Under the pieces are notes generated by a model. It had not been told where the DNA came from. It saw nothing but the letters and a program-made list of their open reading frames with translations, and did not search any database. Positions 34,233-42,522 of a DNA stretch of 64,000 nt are shown here, piece after piece. Position numbers and translations under genes: made by a program. The DNA lies in NCBI RefSeq assembly GCF_936925435.1, contig NZ_CAKZHQ010000002.1, forward strand, positions 124,001 to 188,000. Direction: 5' to 3'. The stretch comes from an uncultured Ramlibacter sp. GTDB taxonomy: Bacteria; Pseudomonadota; Gammaproteobacteria; Burkholderiales; Burkholderiaceae_C. Within the stretch, counting starts at the first letter, position 1; every line of letters begins with the position of its first letter.

Positions 34233-34235
34233 ACT

Positions 34236-35132
34236 TCAGTTGTCCCTGTTCACCACCATGCGGGCCAGCGCCTGCAGGGCCCGCGTGTCCGGCAGGCCGC
34301 TGGCCTCCAGCGCGGCCAGCGCCAGCGCCAGCAGTTCCTGCGCGTGCGCGCGCGATCGTTCCAGCCCCAGCAGCGACACATAGGTCGGCTTGTCCTGGGC
34401 CGCATCCTTGCCGGCGGTCTTGCCCAGCGTGGCCGAATCTGCCGTGACGTCGAGAATGTCGTCCACCACCTGGAAGGCCAGGCCGATCGCCGCGCCGTAC
34501 TGCGCCAGCGCGTCACGCGCCTGGCCGGTGGCACCGCCACAAGCCGCGCCCATCAGCACGCTGCCTTGCAGCAGCGCACCGGTCTTGCGCTTGTGCATCT
34601 CGCGCAGCTGGCCTTCGTCCAACGGCAGGCCCACGCTGGCCAGGTCGATCGCCTGGCCGCCGGCCATGCCTTCATGGCCGGCCGCACGCGCCAGCAGGCG
34701 GCACAACGCCGCCTGGATCGCTGCCGGCACCTTGTCGTCGTCGGGTGCCAGCAACTCGAAGGCCAGGGCCTGCAGGGCATCGCCAGCCAGCAGGGCCTGG
34801 GCCTGGCCGAACTTGACGTGGACCGTGGGCTTGCCCCGGCGCAGCACGTCGTTGTCCATGCAGGGCATGTCGTCGTGCACCAGCGAATAGGCGTGAATCA
34901 GTTCGGCCGCGCAGGCGGCGCGCATCGCCGCGTGCTCGTTGCCGCGCAAAGCCTCGCTGGCGGCCAGCACCAGCAGCGGCCGCAGCCGCTTGCCGCCATC
35001 GAGCACCGCATAGCGCATGGCATCGCCCAGGCCGGCCGGCGCATCGTCCACCACCCAGCCAGACAGGCATTGCTCCACCAGCGCAAGCCGCGCGGCGCTC
35101 CAGGCGCCCAGGTCGAATTGGGGCACGGTCAC
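34236..35132 (-). CDS. ispA: Farnesyl diphosphate synthase
   Basis: A 298-residue prenyltransferase that condenses DMAPP/GPP with IPP to farnesyl diphosphate. The first Asp-rich motif is DDMPCMDND at 87-95 and the second is DDILD at 224-228. GGKRLRP (about 47-53) binds the diphosphate. The start is a GTG at 35132 that overlaps the xseB stop (GTGA); the open frame continues upstream through xseB but only in a shadow frame. It lies between xseB and dxs. Confidence 0.96.
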   Translation of the reverse strand: MTVPQFDLGAWSAARLALVEQCLSGWVVDDAPAGLGDAMRYAVLDGGKRLRPLLVLAASEALRGNEHAAMRAACAAELIHAYSLVHDDMPCMDNDVLRRGKPTVHVKFGQAQALLAGDALQALAFELLAPDDDKVPAAIQAALCRLLARAAGHEGMAGGQAIDLASVGLPLDEGQLREMHKRKTGALLQGSVLMGAACGGATGQARDALAQYGAAIGLAFQVVDDILDVTADSATLGKTAGKDAAQDKPTYVSLLGLERSRAHAQELLALALAALEASGLPDTRALQALARMVVNRDN

Positions 35133-35371
35133 TCCTGCGTCCACGGCTTGAGCGTGCCTTCGTCCAGCACCTTGATCTGGTTTTCCACCGCCGCCAGCCG
35201 GTCGCGGCAAAAGGCCAGCAGTTGCGCGCCGCGCTGGTAGCCGGCCAGAAGTTGCTCCAGCGGCAGCTGGCCCGACTCGATGACGCCGACCAGCTGGTCC
35301 AGTTCCTCCAGGGCCGCTTCGTAGCTGGCGGGAGTCTTGATCGGCGCTGTCGCCGGAATGGCCTTGGGCAT
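35129..35371 (-). CDS. xseB: Exodeoxyribonuclease VII small subunit
   Basis: An 80-residue subunit of exonuclease VII. The family signature is visible: [36 protein letters not shown], then [15 protein letters not shown]. It joins XseA (not in the window) to degrade single-stranded DNA. First gene of xseB-ispA-dxs; a TAAAAT -10 element lies 25 bp upstream. Confidence 0.95.
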   Translation of the reverse strand: MPKAIPATAPIKTPASYEAALEELDQLVGVIESGQLPLEQLLAGYQRGAQLLAFCRDRLAAVENQIKVLDEGTLKPWTQE

Positions 35372-35395
35372 GTGAATTCGTGGGGGAAAACGCCG

Positions 35396-35401
35396 ATTTT
35401 A
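35396..35401 (-). promoter_or_regulatory. Putative -10 box of the xseB-ispA-dxs operon
   Basis: TAAAAT on the minus strand, followed by CGG, 25 bp before the xseB start. No good -35 hexamer is seen at 17 bp. Confidence 0.4.
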
Positions 35402-35452
35402 GGCCCGCCCGCGCTTGCATAGCCTGCCCCCGACCCCAGCTGACCTCAAGGG

Positions 35453-35516
35453 TACAATCCCTTTCCTTTCCCGCGCCTGTCCCAGATCAAGCGCTTACCC
35501 TGCCCCTTCATAGGGG
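35453..35516 (+). promoter_or_regulatory. Putative promoter and leader hairpin of the Rieske oxygenase operon
   Basis: TACAAT at 35453-35458 is a plausible -10 box. The leader then contains CCCC-TTCATA-GGGG (35503-35516), whose right arm overlaps the purine-rich GGGGGAG stretch upstream of the ATG at 35536. No convincing -35 is seen, and no known riboswitch class was recognised. Confidence 0.35.
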
Positions 35517-35535
35517 GAGTCTCTAGGTCAGGTTC

Positions 35536-36669
35536 ATGTCTGATTTAAGTCTTCAACTGCAGCAGGCCGCAAGCCAACTACCAGTTTCCAGTTACTTCGA
35601 CGAGGCGCTCTTCCAGCGCGAGATGGCCACCATCTTCCAGGGTGGGCCCCGTTATGTGGGGCACGCACTCTCGGTCCCCGACGTCGGCGACTACCACGCC
35701 CTGCCCCAGGAGGGTGAGGGCCGCGCCTTGCTGCGCACGCCCCAGGGCGTGGAGTTGATCAGCAACGTCTGCCGCCATCGCCAGGCCGTGATCCTCAAGG
35801 GCCGCGGCTCGACCCAGGCGGCCGGCGGCAATGTGGTGTGCCCGCTGCACCGCTGGACTTACAGCGCCGGCAACGGTGCGCCCGCCGGCGCCCTGCTGGG
35901 TGCGCCGCATTTCGCCCAGGACCCCTGCCTGAACCTGCGCAACTACCCGCTGCAGGAATGGAACGGGCTGCTCTTTGAAAAGAACGGTCGTGATGTGGCC
36001 GCCGACCTGGCCGGCATGGGCCCGCGCGCCGATCTCGACTTCGGCGGCATGGTGCTGGACCGCGTCGAGATGCACGAGTGCAACTACAACTGGAAGACCT
36101 TCATCGAGGTCTACCTGGAGGACTACCACGTCGGCGCCTTCCACCCGGGCCTGTCGGGCTTCGTCAGCTGCGAGGACCTGCAGTGGGAGTTCAAGGACAA
36201 CTACTCGGTGCAGACCGTGGGCGTGGCCAACCGCCTGGGCCGGGCCGGCAGCCCGGTCTACGAGCGCTGGCACAAGGAGCTGCTGCAGTACCGCGGCGGC
36301 GAGCCGCCCAAGTACGGCGCGATCTGGCTGACCTACTACCCGCACATCATGGTGGAGTGGTATCCCCACGTGCTGACGGTGTCCACCCTGCACCCGGTGG
36401 GCCCGGACAAGACCATGAACATGGTGGAGTTCTACTACCCCGAGGAGATCGCGGCCTTCGAGCGCGGTTTCGTTGAAGCCCAGCAGGCTGCCTACATGGA
36501 GACCTGCGTGGAGGACGACGAGATCGCCGAGCGCATGGACGCCGGCCGCAAGGCCCTGCTGCAGCGCGGCGACAACGAGACCGGACCTTACCAGAGCCCG
36601 ATGGAAGACGGCATGCAGCACTTCCACGAGTGGTACCGCGGCACCATCGGCACCAGCCTCGAGCCCTGA
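35536..36669 (+). CDS. Rieske-type aromatic ring-hydroxylating oxygenase alpha subunit
   Basis: A 377-residue oxygenase component. The Rieske [2Fe-2S] ligands are Cys79 and His81 (CRHRQ) and Cys102 and His105 (CPLHRW). The mononuclear iron site includes His198 and His203 in EVYLEDYHVGAFHP. The substrate is unknown; the catalytic domain resembles the choline/carnitine-monooxygenase-like branch as much as aromatic dioxygenases. No reductase or ferredoxin gene is adjacent, so it must borrow electron-transfer partners. A DMT exporter starts 7 bp downstream. Confidence 0.9.
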   Translation: MSDLSLQLQQAASQLPVSSYFDEALFQREMATIFQGGPRYVGHALSVPDVGDYHALPQEGEGRALLRTPQGVELISNVCRHRQAVILKGRGSTQAAGGNVVCPLHRWTYSAGNGAPAGALLGAPHFAQDPCLNLRNYPLQEWNGLLFEKNGRDVAADLAGMGPRADLDFGGMVLDRVEMHECNYNWKTFIEVYLEDYHVGAFHPGLSGFVSCEDLQWEFKDNYSVQTVGVANRLGRAGSPVYERWHKELLQYRGGEPPKYGAIWLTYYPHIMVEWYPHVLTVSTLHPVGPDKTMNMVEFYYPEEIAAFERGFVEAQQAAYMETCVEDDEIAERMDAGRKALLQRGDNETGPYQSPMEDGMQHFHEWYRGTIGTSLEP

Positions 36670-36676
36670 CTCCCCG

Positions 36677-37576
36677 ATGCAAGCCCTCTGGATGCTGCTG
36701 GGGGCATTCCTGTTCTCCACCATGGCCGTGTGCGTCAAGTACGCCTCGACCTGGTTCAGCAGCTCCGAGCTGGTCTTCTACCGCGGCCTGATCGGCGTGG
36801 CCTTCATCTGGGCCCTGGCCCGCTCGCGCCGCGTCTCCCTGGCCACCGCCTACCCCGGCATGCATGCCTGGCGCAGCCTGGTCGGCGTGATCTCGCTGGG
36901 CGCCTGGTTCTATGCGATTGCCGGCCTGCCGCTGGCCACCGCCATGACGCTCAACTACATGAGCAGCGTCTGGGTCGCGGCCTTCCTGATCGGCGGCGCG
37001 CTGATCGCCTGGAACCCGCGCACCGGCACGGCCCAGGCCTTGCAGCAGGGGCCGCTGGTGCTGACGGTGCTGGCCGGCTTTGCCGGCGTGGTGATGATGC
37101 TGCGGCCCACCATCGAGCAGAACCAGGTCTTCGCCGGCGTGGTGGGCCTGCTCTCGGGGCTGACGGCCGCCTTCGCCTACATGCAGGTCATGGCCCTGGG
37201 CAAGCTGGGCGAGCCCGAGCTGCGCACCGTCTTTTATTTCGCCCTGGGCTCAGCGGTGGCCGGCGCGGTGGCCACCTTGCTGACCGGCTTCTCGGCCTGG
37301 GACTGGCAGCACGCCCTGTGGCTGGCGCCGATCGGCCTGCTGGCCGCCCTGGGCCAGCTGTGCATGACCCGCGCCTACAGCCACGGCGCCACCCTGGTCG
37401 TGGCCAACCTGCAGTACTCGGGCATCGTCTTTGGCGTCGTCTACAGCGTGCTGCTGTTTGGCGACCAGATCCCGCCGCTGGGCTGGGCCGGCATGGCGCT
37501 GATCTGCGCCAGCGGCATTGCCGCCACCGTGCTGCGCACGAAAGCGGCCCCGAGCGCGCCGGCCGAAGACCACTGA
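36677..37576 (+). CDS. DMT-family (EamA) transporter
   Basis: A 299-residue inner-membrane protein with ten predicted helices forming two EamA repeats (MLLGAFLFSTMAVCVKYAS start, second repeat from about residue 155). Drug/metabolite transporters export amino acids, nucleotides or other small molecules; the substrate here is not determinable. It starts 7 bp after the Rieske oxygenase stop and is probably co-transcribed with it. Confidence 0.9.
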   Translation: MQALWMLLGAFLFSTMAVCVKYASTWFSSSELVFYRGLIGVAFIWALARSRRVSLATAYPGMHAWRSLVGVISLGAWFYAIAGLPLATAMTLNYMSSVWVAAFLIGGALIAWNPRTGTAQALQQGPLVLTVLAGFAGVVMMLRPTIEQNQVFAGVVGLLSGLTAAFAYMQVMALGKLGEPELRTVFYFALGSAVAGAVATLLTGFSAWDWQHALWLAPIGLLAALGQLCMTRAYSHGATLVVANLQYSGIVFGVVYSVLLFGDQIPPLGWAGMALICASGIAATVLRTKAAPSAPAEDH

Positions 37577-37602
37577 GACAGGCAAGGGCCCGCCGGCCGC
37601 AA

Positions 37603-37608
37603 CATAAT
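37603..37608 (+). promoter_or_regulatory. Putative -10 box before sseA
   Basis: CATAAT, 23 bp before the sseA ATG and inside the 55-bp spacer after the DMT gene. It suggests a separate promoter, although no -35 is obvious. Confidence 0.3.
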
Positions 37609-37631
37609 CCGGGGCAAGGACGGCACCACCG

Positions 37632-38519
37632 ATGTACACCACCCTGATCACCCCCGAACAGCTCCTGGCCTTGCAATCGGCCGGCCAGCCGCTGATGGTC
37701 TTCGACTGCAGCTTCGACCTGATGAACCCGGCCGCCGGCGAGCAGCAGTACCGCCAGGCCCACATTCCCGGCGCGGTCTACGCCAATCTGGACAGCGCGC
37801 TGAGCGACAAGGGCCTGGTCGGCGCCGACGGCAAACACCATCCGCATGCCGACGCCGCCTCAGGCGGCCGCCATCCCCTGCCCAGCCGCGAGAAGTTCGC
37901 CGTGTGGCTGTCCAGCGTGGGCTTTGCCAACGGCATGCAGGCCGTGGTCTACGACCGCCAGGGCGCCAATTACTGCGGCCGCCTGTGGTGGATGCTCAAG
38001 TGGGCCGGCCACGAGGCGGTGGCCGTGCTCGATGGCGGCCTGCAGGCCTGGCAGGCCGCCGGCGGCGCCGTGACCGACCGCGTGCAAGCCTCGCATTTCC
38101 AGTCCAACTTCGCCCTGGGCCGCGCATTGCGCACGCTGGCGACCACGCAGACGGTGCTGGCCGGCCTGGCCAGCCAGGCCCAGACCGTGGTCGACGCCCG
38201 CGCCACGCCGCGCTACCGCGGTGAAGTCGAGCCGCTGGACCCGGTGGCCGGCCACATCCCCGGCGCCTTGAACCGGCCCTTCGGCCAGAACATCGGCGCC
38301 GACGGCAAGTTCAAGCCGGCCGCGCAACTGAAGGCGGAGTTCGAGCAGTTGCTGGCCGGGCGCGATGCGGCCGGCGTGGTCCACCAGTGCGGCAGCGGGG
38401 TCAGCGCCCTGCCCAACCTGATCGCCATGGAAGTCGCCGGCCTGGGCCCCACGGCCCTGTATGCCGGCAGCTGGAGCGAGTGGTGCAGCGATCCGGCGCG
38501 GCCGGTGGAAAAAGCCTAG
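37632..38519 (+). CDS. sseA: 3-mercaptopyruvate/thiosulfate sulfurtransferase
   Basis: A 295-residue tandem-rhodanese enzyme. The first, inactive domain carries AHIPGAVYANLD; the second has HIPGALNRPFGQN and the active-site Cys253 in HQCGSGVSALPN. The CGSGV loop is that of mercaptopyruvate sulfurtransferases rather than thiosulfate-type rhodaneses. It moves sulfur from 3-mercaptopyruvate to thiophilic acceptors. Its stop overlaps the convergent FAD monooxygenase stop by 4 bp. Confidence 0.92.
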   Translation: MYTTLITPEQLLALQSAGQPLMVFDCSFDLMNPAAGEQQYRQAHIPGAVYANLDSALSDKGLVGADGKHHPHADAASGGRHPLPSREKFAVWLSSVGFANGMQAVVYDRQGANYCGRLWWMLKWAGHEAVAVLDGGLQAWQAAGGAVTDRVQASHFQSNFALGRALRTLATTQTVLAGLASQAQTVVDARATPRYRGEVEPLDPVAGHIPGALNRPFGQNIGADGKFKPAAQLKAEFEQLLAGRDAAGVVHQCGSGVSALPNLIAMEVAGLGPTALYAGSWSEWCSDPARPVEKA

Positions 38520-39439
38520 CCCGTTGCGGGCACGCGGCGCGGCGCGGCCAGTGGCGAGCGCACATGCTCGGGCCGCACACCCACGCCGACCGCATAGGCC
38601 GGCAAGGCGCGCAGGGCCGGGAACCAGCCCAACAGCTTGAGCTGCCAGGGCATGGCCGACGCTTCCCGGCTGGCCAGCAGCATCAGCTCCACCAGGTCGC
38701 CGCGCAAGGCCTCGATGCCGCGCGAGCGCACCGACTCGATGCCGCCCTTGTGGATGACGTAGGCGCACTGCCAGTAGCTGCCGCGGTCTATGGTGGCCAG
38801 GAAGCGGCCGGTGCCAATGCGCCCGCCGCTGCCCTGCGGGTCGCCGGCCAGCCTGGGCACGCGCATCCACAGAACATCGATGGGCGCGCCCAGGTCCCGC
38901 ACCTGCAGGCCGGCCGCTTCACGCAGGGTGGAGCGGCGGCCATCGGCGCCGATCACCAGGTCGGCATGCACTTCCAGAGCGCCTTGCGGCGTGCCCGCGC
39001 GCAGGCCGGTGACGCGGCCCTGGTCCTCGATCAGGCTCAGCGCCTGGGCCTGCAGCAGCAGGCGAAAACCGGGATATAGCTCAGCTTCATCGCGCAGGAA
39101 GTCCAGGAACTCCCACTGCGGCACCATGGCGATGAAGCCGCAATGGCCTTTGAGGCGGCCGAAGTCGGCGACCACCGCCTCAGCGCCGCCGATGTGGACA
39201 CGGATGTCGCGCGCCTTGTCGTGCGGCCGCTGCAAAAAGGCCTGCAGCAGGCCCAACTCCTGCAGCACCTGCAGGGTCGAGGGATGGACCGTGTCGCCCC
39301 GGAAGTCACGCAGGAAGTCGGCGTGCTTTTCCAGCACGACGACGTCAACGCCGGCACGCGCGAGCAACAGGCCCAGCACCATGCCGGCCGGCCCGCCGCC
39401 GGCGATGCAGCAGCGCGCCCTGAGGATGGAAGTTCTCAC
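38516..39439 (-). CDS. FAD-dependent monooxygenase with internal deletion
   Basis: A 307-residue relative of aromatic-ring FAD monooxygenases (UbiH/PHBH type), whose members usually have about 400 residues. The N-terminal dinucleotide fold (CIAGGGPAGMVLGLLLARAG), the DG motif (LVIGADGRRSTLRE, about 161-173) and the family C terminus (PWQLKLLGWFPALRALPA...GVGVRPEHVRSP) are all present. The second FAD motif (GDAAH and following glycines), expected between them, is missing. The sequence jumps at about residues 245-262 without breaking the frame, so roughly 90-100 residues appear deleted. The product probably cannot bind FAD normally and may be a decaying gene. Confidence 0.8.
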   Translation of the reverse strand: MRTSILRARCCIAGGGPAGMVLGLLLARAGVDVVVLEKHADFLRDFRGDTVHPSTLQVLQELGLLQAFLQRPHDKARDIRVHIGGAEAVVADFGRLKGHCGFIAMVPQWEFLDFLRDEAELYPGFRLLLQAQALSLIEDQGRVTGLRAGTPQGALEVHADLVIGADGRRSTLREAAGLQVRDLGAPIDVLWMRVPRLAGDPQGSGGRIGTGRFLATIDRGSYWQCAYVIHKGGIESVRSRGIEALRGDLVELMLLASREASAMPWQLKLLGWFPALRALPAYAVGVGVRPEHVRSPLAAPRRVPATG

Positions 39440-39497
39440 CGGCGCACGCTACGCCCGGGCACAGCGGCTGCGAAGCAGGTTCCTGCGCCGCGGGCTT

Positions 39498-39776
39498 TCA
39501 GCGGGTGGTGGTGGTGCTGGAGGTGCTGGTCGCCGCGCCCGTCGACGGCATGGCGCCGGCCGATCCGGTGGCGCTGCCCGTGCCGCTGTCCGCAGCGGGT
39601 GCAGGCGCGGGGGCTGGCGCCGCCATGGGCGGCGGTGCGGGCGCCGGAGCCGGGGCCGGTGCGGGCGTGCTGACGGCAGGCGCGGGCTCTTCCTTCTTGC
39701 CGCAGGCGGCAAGGGCCAGGGTGGCGGCGGCCAGCACGGCCAGGGCGGCGCTGCGGGACAGGTTCTGGGTGTTCAT
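39498..39776 (-). CDS. Ala/Pro-rich lipoprotein
   Basis: A 92-residue predicted lipoprotein with lipobox LAAC (signal MNTQNLSRSAALAVLAAATLALAAC). The mature part is almost entirely Ala-Pro repeats followed by Gly/Ser/Thr, likely a flexible periplasmic spacer. No domain is recognised. The start at 39776 is preceded by AGGAG. A TCCTAC box lies about 90 bp upstream. Confidence 0.65.
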   Translation of the reverse strand: MNTQNLSRSAALAVLAAATLALAACGKKEEPAPAVSTPAPAPAPAPAPPPMAAPAPAPAPAADSGTGSATGSAGAMPSTGAATSTSSTTTTR

Positions 39777-39862
39777 GCGAAAGGCTCCTGTTGACTTTGT
39801 GCGATGGAACGGCTGACTTTAGGCAGGCCGCAGCCGCGGCCTGTCGGTCGCTGCTGTTGAAT

Positions 39863-39874
39863 GCTGTAGGACAA
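39863..39874 (-). promoter_or_regulatory. TCCTAC box upstream of the Ala/Pro-rich lipoprotein
   Basis: On the minus strand this reads TTGTCCTACAGC, with GACAG exactly 20 bp downstream of the core. It lies about 90 bp before the start at 39776. Confidence 0.45.
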
Positions 39875-39889
39875 AAGCCGCCGGGCGTT

Positions 39890-40072
39890 CTAGTCCTGGC
39901 TGCCAGAGCGCTCCAGCGGCGCCTCGCCGGGCACGGGCTCGTTGCCGCTGTCGGCCGTGCCTGCGTCGTCGCTCTGCATGTCGGCGTTGGGCACCCGCTT
40001 GGGCTTGGCGACGTCGCCCTCACCGGCCTTGGGCTCCTTGTCGCCGAAGCGGTCCTGGCTTTGCGCTGTCAT
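39890..40072 (-). CDS. Small acidic disordered protein
   Basis: A 60-residue hydrophilic protein (MTAQSQDRFGDKEPKAGEGD start, then many Asp/Glu/Ser/Pro), with no signal or membrane segment and probably disordered. It starts at 40072 with a CAAGGAA ribosome-binding site upstream. Function unknown. A TCCTAC box with GACAG at exact 20-bp spacing lies about 80 bp upstream, as for neighbouring envelope genes. Confidence 0.6.
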   Translation of the reverse strand: MTAQSQDRFGDKEPKAGEGDVAKPKRVPNADMQSDDAGTADSGNEPVPGEAPLERSGSQD

Positions 40073-40146
40073 GGCTGTTCCTTGAAGTGGTGCAAACCAC
40101 TGTAGGCCGCCGCCACAGGCAAGCGCTGTCAGCGCGCCCATGCACG

Positions 40147-40158
40147 CCCTGTAGGACT
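40147..40158 (-). promoter_or_regulatory. TCCTAC box upstream of the small acidic protein
   Basis: On the minus strand this reads AGTCCTACAGGG, with CTGACAG beginning 18 bp after the core. It lies about 80 bp before the start at 40072. Confidence 0.45.
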
Positions 40159-40163
40159 GGGCT

Positions 40164-41480
40164 TCAGCGGCGGCGCCGCCGCTCGTAGGCCGCCATCATG
40201 GGCGTGACCGAAATGCCGTGCAGCACGATGGAGCTGACCACCACCGACAGCGTCAGCGCCGTCAGCACCTGGGCCAGCTCGGGCGCCAGGCCGTGGTTGA
40301 TGGCAAACATCAGGTAGTAGAGCGAACCGATGCCGCGGATGCCGAACCAGCCGATCAGGGCGCGCTGGGCGCCGCTGCTGGCCGAGCCGGCCAGGCCCAC
40401 AGCCACGGCCAGCGGCCGGATCACCAGCAGCAGCAGCGGCACGAACCACCACACGGCCTTGTCCCAGGCCACAGCCCACAGCAGCGCACCGATGGTGATG
40501 ACCACGGTCACCTCGCCGATGCGTTCGAGCTGCTGGTTGAAGCCCAGCACCGCCTGCGCCATGAAGGCCGGCGCGTGCTGCGGATGCACGGCTGCCGCGT
40601 TGGCGGCATTCTGGTCGGGGTCGATGGCGGCCTGGTTGAGCGCCTGGCTGGTGGCGGCCGGCGTTGGTCTTTGCGAACGTTCCAGGTGGCGCAGCGCCAC
40701 ACCGGCGGCAAAGACGGCCAGAAAGCCATAGCCGTGGACCAGCACGGCGGCGCCGTACGACAGGCCGATCAGGCCCAGGGCAAGGAAGTCGTCCAGGCCC
40801 ACGGCTTCGCGGTGCTCGCGCCGCAGGAACAGCACCAGCCGGCCCACAGCCAGCCCGAGCAGGGCGCCCACGCTGAGGCCGGCGATGCCGGCCCAGGCCA
40901 CGTCCAGCGTCAGCCAGCGCCAGCCGCCCTCGCCCAGGTCGTGCAGTCCCAGCAGACCCAGGCCCAGCATCACAAAAGGAAAGGCCGTGCCGTCGTTCAG
41001 GCCGCCCTCGCCAGTCAGCGCAAAGCGCAGCTTGTCGCGGTCCGCCGGGTCGTGCACCTGCACGTCGGAGGCCAGCACCGGGTCGGTGGGCGCCAGGATG
41101 CCGCCCAGCAGGATGGCCGCGCCCAGCGGCAGGCCCAGCAGCAGCCAGCCGACGGCGCTGATCGCCAGCACGGTCAGGACCATGGAAGTCAGCGCCAGCC
41201 GCAGCGGCAGCCACCAGCGGCGGTCGTTCAGAGGGGGGCTGAGCTTGAGGCCGGCGGTGAACAGCGAGACCAGCACCACCACCTCGGTCAGGCGCTCGAT
41301 CAGCAGCGTGTGGCGGTCGGGCGTGGCCCACAGCAGGCCCAGACCGAGCGGGCCGATGGCAACCCCGGCCAGCAGGTAGAGCATGGCGGTCGACAGCGGC
41401 AGGCGCGCCAGCACGCTGGTGCCCAGGGCCATCACGATGAGCAGGGCGCCGACCAGCAGGGACCAGATGGCGAAGTCCAT
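40164..41480 (-). CDS. Cation:proton antiporter (CPA1/NhaP type)
   Basis: A 438-residue polytopic inner-membrane protein with about 12 helices. The CPA1 hallmarks LGGILAPTDPVLASDVQV (about residue 125) and GEGGLNDGTAFPFVML (about 155) carry the ND/DP residues of the ion site. A GIRGIGSLYYLMFAINHG block near the C terminus is also typical. It exchanges Na+ or K+ for H+. A hydrophilic insert rich in Asn/Gln/Ala (about residues 270-310) separates two helices and is a little unusual. Confidence 0.93.
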   Translation of the reverse strand: MDFAIWSLLVGALLIVMALGTSVLARLPLSTAMLYLLAGVAIGPLGLGLLWATPDRHTLLIERLTEVVVLVSLFTAGLKLSPPLNDRRWWLPLRLALTSMVLTVLAISAVGWLLLGLPLGAAILLGGILAPTDPVLASDVQVHDPADRDKLRFALTGEGGLNDGTAFPFVMLGLGLLGLHDLGEGGWRWLTLDVAWAGIAGLSVGALLGLAVGRLVLFLRREHREAVGLDDFLALGLIGLSYGAAVLVHGYGFLAVFAAGVALRHLERSQRPTPAATSQALNQAAIDPDQNAANAAAVHPQHAPAFMAQAVLGFNQQLERIGEVTVVITIGALLWAVAWDKAVWWFVPLLLLVIRPLAVAVGLAGSASSGAQRALIGWFGIRGIGSLYYLMFAINHGLAPELAQVLTALTLSVVVSSIVLHGISVTPMMAAYERRRRR

Positions 41481-41536
41481 TCAGGCCTGCGATCGCAAGG
41501 GAAAAAGGGCTGCAGACCCCATGGAATGGCCTTCAG

Positions 41537-41559
41537 ACGCTCTCAAATCAGGAGCAAGC
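41537..41559 (-). repeat. Dispersed repeat copy after the alpha/beta hydrolase
   Basis: On the minus strand it reads TTGCTCCTGATTTGAGAGCG, starting 4 bp after the stop at 41564-41566. Confidence 0.5.
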
Positions 41560-41563
41560 GGGA

Positions 41564-42382
41564 TCAAAGTGCAGCCAGTGCGCTGTGCATGGCCTGGCGG
41601 AAAGACGGGAATTGGTGCACGTCGCTGTGGCCCGCGCCCTCCACGCAGTGCAGCTGCGCCAGCGGCATGGCGCGGTGCAAGGCCTGGCTGTGGTGGAAGC
41701 CAATCAGTTCGTCCTTGTCGCCGTGGATCAGCATCAGCTTGCCGGTCAGGCGGCAGGCCCGGTCCAGTGTGGCCAGTGGGTAGCGCAGCACCCGGCTGGG
41801 CACCCAGGGGTAAAGCTCGGCGCCCAGCGCCTGCATGCTGCTGTAGGCCGAGACCATGATGGTCAGGTCGGGCGCGCGGCCGGCCGAACACATTTCCGCC
41901 GACAGGCCCGCCGCCAGGCCGGTGCCCAGCGACTGGCCGGCGACAACCACACGGCGGCCCTCGTACTGCGGCGCGAATTGCGCCCAGACAGCCTGCACGT
42001 CGGCGTGCAACTGGGCCTCGCTCTCGATGCGGCCGCTGCTCTTGCCAAAACCCCGGTAGTCGAACATCACGACGTCGTAATTGAGCTCGCGAAAAGTGTC
42101 CAGGCCGACCAGCCACTTTTGCAGATTGCCGGAGTTGCCGTGCAGGAAGAACATCACGCCGCGCGCTCTGGGCAGCTGCAGCTGGGCGACCGACAGGCGG
42201 GCGCCGGGCACATCGACGAAGAGTTCACGCACGTCGGCGTCCGCACACAGGACCTGGTCCTGCGCCAGTTGCTCGGGCTCGAACAGCAGGCGCTCCTGGC
42301 GGAAGTACAGCCAGCTGATGGCGGCGCCGTAGATGGCCACCAGCGCGAGCAGCACGCTGACGAGAAACACGACATAGGCCAT
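41564..42382 (-). CDS. Membrane-anchored alpha/beta hydrolase (BEM46-like)
   Basis: A 272-residue hydrolase with an N-terminal membrane helix (MAYVVFLVSVLLALVAIYGAA) and an alpha/beta fold. It contains FFLHGNSGNLQKW, DYRGFGKSSG, the nucleophile elbow GQSLGTG, IHGDKDELIGF with the Asp, and GAGHSDV with the His. BEM46-like enzymes act on lipids or acyl esters at membranes; the substrate is unknown. A TCCTAC/GACAG pair lies about 100 bp upstream. Confidence 0.88.
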   Translation of the reverse strand: MAYVVFLVSVLLALVAIYGAAISWLYFRQERLLFEPEQLAQDQVLCADADVRELFVDVPGARLSVAQLQLPRARGVMFFLHGNSGNLQKWLVGLDTFRELNYDVVMFDYRGFGKSSGRIESEAQLHADVQAVWAQFAPQYEGRRVVVAGQSLGTGLAAGLSAEMCSAGRAPDLTIMVSAYSSMQALGAELYPWVPSRVLRYPLATLDRACRLTGKLMLIHGDKDELIGFHHSQALHRAMPLAQLHCVEGAGHSDVHQFPSFRQAMHSALAAL

Positions 42383-42480
42383 GGAGAACTCCTGATCCTG
42401 TGGGTTGCCAACTTCTTCGGCACCCGGCAGGCCATTCTTGAGTCCGTGTGACCAACGGGCTGTCAGTGCGCCACACCGGG

Positions 42481-42493
42481 CGGCGTAGGAAAC
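42481..42493 (-). promoter_or_regulatory. TCCTAC box upstream of the alpha/beta hydrolase
   Basis: On the minus strand this reads GTTTCCTACGCCG, with CTGACAG starting 18 bp after the core. It lies about 100 bp before the start at 42382. Confidence 0.45.
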
Positions 42494-42502
42494 CGGCGCG
42501 AG

Positions 42503-42522
42503 GCGCTAGTGAATCAAGAGCG
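42503..42522 (-). repeat. Dispersed repeat copy at the phosphatase stop codon
   Basis: On the minus strand it reads CGCTCTTGATTCACTAGCGC. The TGA inside it is the actual stop codon of the phosphatase gene. Confidence 0.45.

Noticed and set aside
33135..35240. 701-residue open frame across dxs, ispA and xseB
   Set aside because: It spans three clear genes on the other strand, with no start signal and no recognisable domain.
39560..39700. Ala/Pro repeat tract as a tandem repeat or CRISPR-like array
   Set aside because: It is simple codon-level repetition inside the Ala/Pro-rich lipoprotein, with no spacer structure.
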